In this document: positions 60,865 through 64,000 of the stretch, piece after piece
Layout: every line of letters starts with the position of its first letter
Position numbering within the stretch: the stretch's first letter is position 1
Source of the DNA: Shewanella sp. UCD-KL12
Lineage (GTDB): Bacteria > Pseudomonadota > Gammaproteobacteria > Enterobacterales > Shewanellaceae
Reading direction: 5' to 3'
DNA length: 64,000 nucleotides
Assembly (NCBI RefSeq): GCF_001957125.1
Contig: NZ_MPHJ01000013.1
Coordinates: forward strand, 1 to 64,000
Translations under genes and position numbers: made by a program
Notes under the pieces: model-generated
What the model was told of the DNA's origin: nothing
The model's input: only the letters and a program-made list of their open reading frames with translations
The model's database searches: none

Positions 60865-61230
60865 ATGGAGAAAAATCAATCACCACCAAAATTAGTCGAT
60901 ACTAGTGAGTTTTTTAATATAGGCTTACTGGGCTTTACTATCGCTCTACAGCTTACCGCTAGTTGGTTTCAAATACTGCTTTATGTTTTCTTCTTAATCT
61001 CAATGTCAGCCCATTACTATGGGACGCTCATTAGGTTCAAGAAAACTGTGCAAAGTAAGACTTTTTTCATCTTGGACCTCACTCGATCACTATCGCTTAC
61101 GTTTAGCCTAGCTTTCTTTGGCTTAGCGTTTAGTCTCAACTCATTTTGGCACTACGCTTTAAGCGTTCTGCTTTTTGATTTGTACTTAGCGATTATTTGG
61201 TCACTGTGGAGTGTTAGAAATGAAAATTGA
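60865..61230 (+). CDS. Integral membrane protein, unknown
   Basis: A 121-residue protein with three to four hydrophobic segments (about residues 17-50 as one or two, 68-90, 92-115), typical of a small inner-membrane protein. No known motif. It is controlled by leader L4 and lies between ssb and a 53-residue membrane peptide gene. AAGGA precedes the ATG. Confidence 0.65.
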   Translation: MEKNQSPPKLVDTSEFFNIGLLGFTIALQLTASWFQILLYVFFLISMSAHYYGTLIRFKKTVQSKTFFILDLTRSLSLTFSLAFFGLAFSLNSFWHYALSVLLFDLYLAIIWSLWSVRNEN

Positions 61231-61276
61231 CTGCGTGAAAATCAATCAGTGATATGTTAAAATGAGGACAGTTAAG

Positions 61277-61438
61277 ATGAATCCGAGTATCGTTATGAAT
61301 ATTGAAACTCTTAGTGAGTGGATGCCCTATATTTCAATTGGTGTCTTTTTTGTATTTGCTTTAGGCATGAGTATTTATCATGTAGCAACTTTTGACGCTT
61401 ATAAAGCCGAGCAGAAGAAAAGCAAAGTCAAACACTAA
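61277..61438 (+). CDS. Small membrane protein (53 aa)
   Basis: ATG at 61277 with AGGA 9 nt before it, TAA at 61436-61438. One hydrophobic segment (MPYISIGVFFVFALGMSIY, residues 16-34) is followed by a basic tail (KAEQKKSKVKH), so the tail should be cytoplasmic. It has no leader of the L type and begins 46 bp after the previous stop, so it is probably cotranscribed with it. Confidence 0.6.
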   Translation: MNPSIVMNIETLSEWMPYISIGVFFVFALGMSIYHVATFDAYKAEQKKSKVKH

Positions 61439-61453
61439 CTTTCACTTAAAACC

Positions 61454-61511
61454 TACCCAAGAGGGACACACCCTCTATGGGATTGTGTTCCTCTAAATTT
61501 GGAGAAGCACA
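61454..61511 (+). promoter_or_regulatory. Leader L5 (a/b/c switch RNA)
   Basis: Stem GAGGG-ACACA-CCCTC (61461-61475) inside an outer ACCC/GGG. Segment a GAGGGACACA (61461-61470) pairs with b TGTGTTCCTC (61484-61493) over 10 positions. Segment b TTGTGTTC pairs with c GAAGCACAA (61504-61512), with one bulged G, reaching into the GGAG at 61501 and the start codon. Confidence 0.7.
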
Positions 61512-61592
61512 ATGAAAATCACATCTTATAATTCAAACAACCTTGCTAGTTATGGAGGCTGTTATGAACAATCGCAAACTTCGTTCTTCTAA
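61512..61592 (+). CDS. 26-residue leader peptide
   Basis: ATG 61512 follows GGAG at 61501-61504 (7 nt before it) and leader L5; TAA at 61590-61592. The product (MKITSYNSNNLASYGGCYEQ...) is polar, with no membrane segment. It overlaps the start of the next gene (ATG 61564), so its translation could open or couple that start. It could act only through its translation. Confidence 0.5.
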   Translation: MKITSYNSNNLASYGGCYEQSQTSFF

Positions 61593-61743
61593 AGCTGCTT
61601 ACTTACGCAGGCGCAAACAGAAGATCTTAAGAAAACTTAAACAAATCCACGATAGCAACGGCAATGACGATAAGTTTGATAAAACGTCTCGCCGCTTATC
61701 TCGAACTAGCTCAGAAATGAGTCGGTTGATGGATCGTGCTTAA
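61564..61743 (+). CDS. Small very basic protein (59 aa)
   Basis: Start at 61564 (MNNRKLRSSK) with GGAGG 5 nt before it; 59 residues, about a third Arg or Lys (KAAYLRRRKQKILRKLKQ, then Ser/Arg-rich). Helical and strongly positively charged, so it likely binds nucleic acid. Its ribosome-binding site lies inside the 26-residue frame upstream, giving translational coupling to leader L5. No family recognised. Confidence 0.65.
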   Translation: MNNRKLRSSKAAYLRRRKQKILRKLKQIHDSNGNDDKFDKTSRRLSRTSSEMSRLMDRA

Positions 61744-61768
61744 CTTTTTTTAAAATACCCAAAGCTTT

Positions 61769-61831
61769 ACTTACCCATGCGGGAAACACTCCCCGCAATG
61801 GGATCGGTGTTTCTCGCTCCTGGAGGACACC
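61769..61831 (+). promoter_or_regulatory. Leader L6 (a/b/c switch RNA)
   Basis: Stem TGCGGG/CCCGCA (61778-61783 with 61792-61797). Segment a GCGGGAAACAC (61779-61789) pairs with b GTGTTTCTCGC (61807-61817) over 11 positions, one G-U. Segment b GGTGTTTCTC (61806-61815) pairs with c GGAGGACACC (61822-61831) at 9 of 10 positions; c is the Shine-Dalgarno sequence and runs up to the ATG at 61832. Confidence 0.75.
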
Positions 61832-62473
61832 ATGCGTAAATCACACTCAACCAATACAGGACAGCCATTTTGGTCAAAGCCTGAAACCATTCATCACTTA
61901 CTTGATAAAGACATCGTTGACTCGATGAATAGAGGGAATGAGAAATGTTCTTCTATGATGATGATGATGGACCCGCACTTTGAACATCAAACGAACCTTT
62001 ACCACATTGAATGGACAAATGACGATATAGGCATTCTTTTAGAAGGGATGTTTATTCGAAGTTTAGAAATTTTGCGTAATGCTAGGCCCCGCAATAAACT
62101 CTTTAAAGAGGAGGTTGTTTGGCAGGCTACCCCTCAGTTCGCTGAGATTGCAAAGCTTCTTGGATATGACGCTCACGCTATACGCCATGAAGTTAAGCAA
62201 ATAATGAAGAAATATGGCAAATCATCCGAAATGGATTTGTTGTTAGAGTTTCATCATTGGGTTGGTTTATTTGCAGATATGTTTAAAGAGCAAATGAACA
62301 CAAAAGTAACTCATATAAATGTTTTCAAAAATGTATTGGCTCAGTGCCAAGATCATTATGAACTTAAAGTGTTACTTAAACAGATTGGTGAGTTAATGGA
62401 TGACCTTTATTTAGAAGGTTATCCACGTCAAGCATTGCTTGAATCGCTTACTGAAACTATCAACAAAGCTTAA
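61832..62473 (+). CDS. Hypothetical protein controlled by leader L6
   Basis: A 213-residue protein with GGAGG before its ATG. Mostly helical, His- and Met-rich near the N-terminus (CSSMMMMMDPHFEHQTNLYHIEW), followed by long helices (IGILLEGMFIRSLEIL, EIAKLLGYDAHAIRHEVKQIMKKY). No membrane segment or catalytic motif. It stands between the basic protein and the cobS-like gene, in the train that starts with ssb; function unknown. Confidence 0.65.
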   Translation: MRKSHSTNTGQPFWSKPETIHHLLDKDIVDSMNRGNEKCSSMMMMMDPHFEHQTNLYHIEWTNDDIGILLEGMFIRSLEILRNARPRNKLFKEEVVWQATPQFAEIAKLLGYDAHAIRHEVKQIMKKYGKSSEMDLLLEFHHWVGLFADMFKEQMNTKVTHINVFKNVLAQCQDHYELKVLLKQIGELMDDLYLEGYPRQALLESLTETINKA

Positions 62474-62546
62474 CTACCCTATGGGCACAATCTCCCATAG
62501 GGGCTGATTGTGTCCTCAAAACCTTACGTCTTTGGAGGACGCACAT
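62474..62546 (+). promoter_or_regulatory. Leader L7 of the cobS-like gene (a/b/c switch RNA)
   Basis: Perfect 9-bp stem CCCTATGGG/CCCATAGGG (62477-62485 with 62494-62502), loop CACAATCT. Segment a GGGCACAATC (62483-62492) pairs with b GATTGTGTCC (62506-62515), 10 positions. Segment b TGTGTCCTC (62509-62517) pairs with c GAGGACGCACA (62535-62545) in 9 pairs with a 2-nt bulge; c contains the Shine-Dalgarno GGAGGA. Confidence 0.75.
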
Positions 62547-63584
62547 ATGTCAGTACAATCTATAAACCAAAATACAAACACATCAATCGATTACTCAGAA
62601 ATGGAAAGTGTGCCAGCACACGTATTATTTCCAGAAATCTTTGACCCGTCAAAAATCACGCTTAAGCGTCGTAAGCATCGTCATGAGGATTGCATACCTA
62701 GTAACCCTATGTATGTACCCGATGAAGAAAATACCAAGCTAGCCTTGGTTTGGCTTCAAGCGCCTGAGCAAATGTTAGCTTTAGGTCTACAAGGTCATAC
62801 AGGAACTGGTAAAACAGAACTTGCTATGTTCCTTGCCGATAGACTTAATCTGCCACTCTATATTGTGAAAGTTCATCCTCGAATGAATCCACAAGATTTA
62901 GAAGGTAGCTACGTTTTAGATAATGACAACGGTTCAACGGTTACTCGTAAAGAGTATGGTCCTGCTGCAAAGGCTTACATTAACGGTGGCATTATGCTGC
63001 TAGATGAAGTCGATAAAGCATCTGAAGAGCTAACTAGTGCGATGCATCTGTTAGTAGAAGGAAAGCCATGGCCGCTTGAGATGTTCAAAGAGACGTTGAT
63101 TGCGCACAAAAACTTCTTTTGCATGGCTGCAGCTAACACATATGGTGGAGGTCACGATGATATTTATATTTCATCTCGACAACTTGATGGTGCATTCATT
63201 TCACGTTTTATGTGGATTGAAACCCGTTATCCAACACCAGTTACCGAAGCTAAAATTCTTGAAAAGGTAGGCGCGAAATTACCGGTTGGTATCAGAAATG
63301 ATGCGATCAGGTTAGCCAATGCTTTTCGTGATGCAGCTTTGGGTGTTCAGCGGGATGGAGATGTAGAAGATCCAATCAAATGTATATTTTCAACTCGAGT
63401 CTTGGTCGCCTGGATTTATTATATTCAGGGGTTCGGTAGGTTTCGTTCATTAAAGCAATCACTGGATGCAGTTTTCATGCGTTCGGTTAGCGTTGATGAC
63501 AAGCATATCGCTCAAGATATTGTCGATAAAATCTATGGTGATGATATTAATCTGAAGCTGAATGATTTATTGGCAAAAAAGTAG
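62547..63584 (+). CDS. CobS-like AAA+ ATPase
   Basis: Start at 62547 (MSVQSINQ) with GGAGG upstream; 345 residues. Walker A GHTGTGKTE at 83-91, LPLYIVKVHPRMNPQDLEGSY, Walker B GGIMLLDEVDKA at 147-158, sensor 1 in FFCMAAANTYGGG, and Arg finger region ISRFMWIE. It resembles the MoxR/CobS group of AAA+ proteins, which is also encoded near ssb-bet-exo in SXT-type elements (a cobS-like gene). It probably remodels a partner, often a VWA protein encoded next to it; only the start of the next gene is in the window. Confidence 0.85.
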   Translation: MSVQSINQNTNTSIDYSEMESVPAHVLFPEIFDPSKITLKRRKHRHEDCIPSNPMYVPDEENTKLALVWLQAPEQMLALGLQGHTGTGKTELAMFLADRLNLPLYIVKVHPRMNPQDLEGSYVLDNDNGSTVTRKEYGPAAKAYINGGIMLLDEVDKASEELTSAMHLLVEGKPWPLEMFKETLIAHKNFFCMAAANTYGGGHDDIYISSRQLDGAFISRFMWIETRYPTPVTEAKILEKVGAKLPVGIRNDAIRLANAFRDAALGVQRDGDVEDPIKCIFSTRVLVAWIYYIQGFGRFRSLKQSLDAVFMRSVSVDDKHIAQDIVDKIYGDDINLKLNDLLAKK

Positions 63585-63604
63585 TAAAGCCTTCGGTTCA
63601 GGAC

Positions 63605-64000
63605 TTGAACACGATTCCTAGTGAAGCCGTGTTTGAGGCATTTTGTCTGAACTCCGATTTTTGGGGAGAAGGCGATAGATGGGTTGCTCAATCATTGGAT
63701 AAGCAATTCGTAATCGAAGGCATAGTTGAAAAGGGTGAGCCAGTAGCAAAGTCTATGATAAGTGATAGTGATGCATTAAATGCAGGCTATAAACACAGTC
63801 ATCGGCATCTGCTGACGGTTCATGTAAATAAGAAGTCATCATTTACCTTTGCTCCATATCGTGCATCTAGGGTAACTACTACTCATCGTAATGGTAAGTA
63901 TTTGTTACTAGAGAACAATAATGGACGAAAGTATGCGATTAGCGTAAGTGGTGTTGGAAATAAAATTGTTGTTTTATTCAAGAATGAGCAATCAGACGCT
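63605..64000 (+). CDS. Start of an unknown protein, cut by the window end
   Basis: A frame open from about 63580 to the window end with no ATG near its beginning; TTG at 63605 (after AGGA) or GTG at 63630 are possible starts. The visible ~132 residues include FCLNSDFWGEGDRWVAQSLDKQ and FAPYRASRVTTTHRNGKY. The Arg/Lys and Thr content suggests a beta-rich, nucleic-acid-binding or VWA-partner protein, but no family can be named. It lies 20 bp after the cobS-like gene and is probably in its operon. Confidence 0.5.
   Translation, partial: MNTIPSEAVFEAFCLNSDFWGEGDRWVAQSLDKQFVIEGIVEKGEPVAKSMISDSDALNAGYKHSHRHLLTVHVNKKSSFTFAPYRASRVTTTHRNGKYLLLENNNGRKYAISVSGVGNKIVVLFKNEQSDA

Noticed and set aside
1..64000. 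CRISPR arrays, tRNA and rRNA genes
   Set aside because: No regularly spaced direct repeats of 25-40 bp and no tRNA- or rRNA-like sequence were noticed in the scan.

Overview
The window looks like part of a large, low-GC conjugative plasmid (or plasmid-like integrative element) of a Vibrionaceae host, most likely Vibrio. The evidence is an F-type/SXT-like transfer block (trhF, a TrbC-TraW fusion, traU, traN), a P1-type parA/parB partition locus, a nearly complete PRTRC plasmid cassette, RecT/RecE-like recombination genes, a plasmid-borne sliding clamp, NAD-dependent ligase and SSB, and a degenerate integron attC site that resembles Vibrio superintegron repeats. No rRNA, tRNA, complete insertion sequence or CRISPR array was seen.

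Layout. 1-3.8 kb: end of an unknown gene and a large DndC-like PAPS-reductase-family protein that seems to lack its N-terminal PP-loop. 3.9-19.4 kb, nearly all on the minus strand: small hypothetical genes, a helicase gene broken by a frameshifting deletion, and the PRTRC genes ThiF, B, F, C, E and ParB, with a LigA-like ligase lying between B and ThiF. 19.4-24.1 kb: small genes, parA-parB and a DnaN homologue. 24.2-29.8 kb: a secreted nuclease, a HEPN-like protein, and a minus-strand operon of exonuclease, RecT and two unknown proteins. 30-37.5 kb: envelope genes (an LPP20 lipoprotein, a DUF457 membrane hydrolase), small hypotheticals, a GIY-YIG protein and a lipoprotein followed by the attC remnant. 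37.7-50.2 kb: conjugation genes, including a 2013-residue Cys-rich exported protein. 50.2-58.6 kb: accessory island with a lipoprotein, a UvrD-like helicase and a four-gene type II CBASS operon (CD-NTase, Cap2, Cap3, HNH-SAVED effector). 59-64 kb: a gene train that includes ssb and a cobS-like AAA+ ATPase.

Three repeated regulatory systems stand out. First, at least six genes at 59.5-62.5 kb each follow a leader with the same architecture. A G-rich segment (a) can pair with a pyrimidine-rich segment (b), and b can also pair with the Shine-Dalgarno region (c). The three segments change together from leader to leader, which suggests a bistable translational switch or pseudoknot. I do not recognise this family, and it is the best candidate for an undescribed system here. 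Second, about 15 genes on both strands share a promoter-like motif, a -35 with a TTGC core and exactly 16 bp before the -10. Third, three intergenic regions around the PRTRC and par loci share a palindromic box followed about 80 bp later by a second TGCGAAA box.

How the genes fit together: partition, PRTRC, clamp, ligase, SSB and recombinase genes form a maintenance and replication-support module; the tra genes build the mating apparatus; and CBASS with UvrD sits between traN and ssb, the position that corresponds to a known accessory hotspot of SXT-type elements. Two G8-G9 tracts, one in ssb and one in cap2, can shift the reading frame of those genes.
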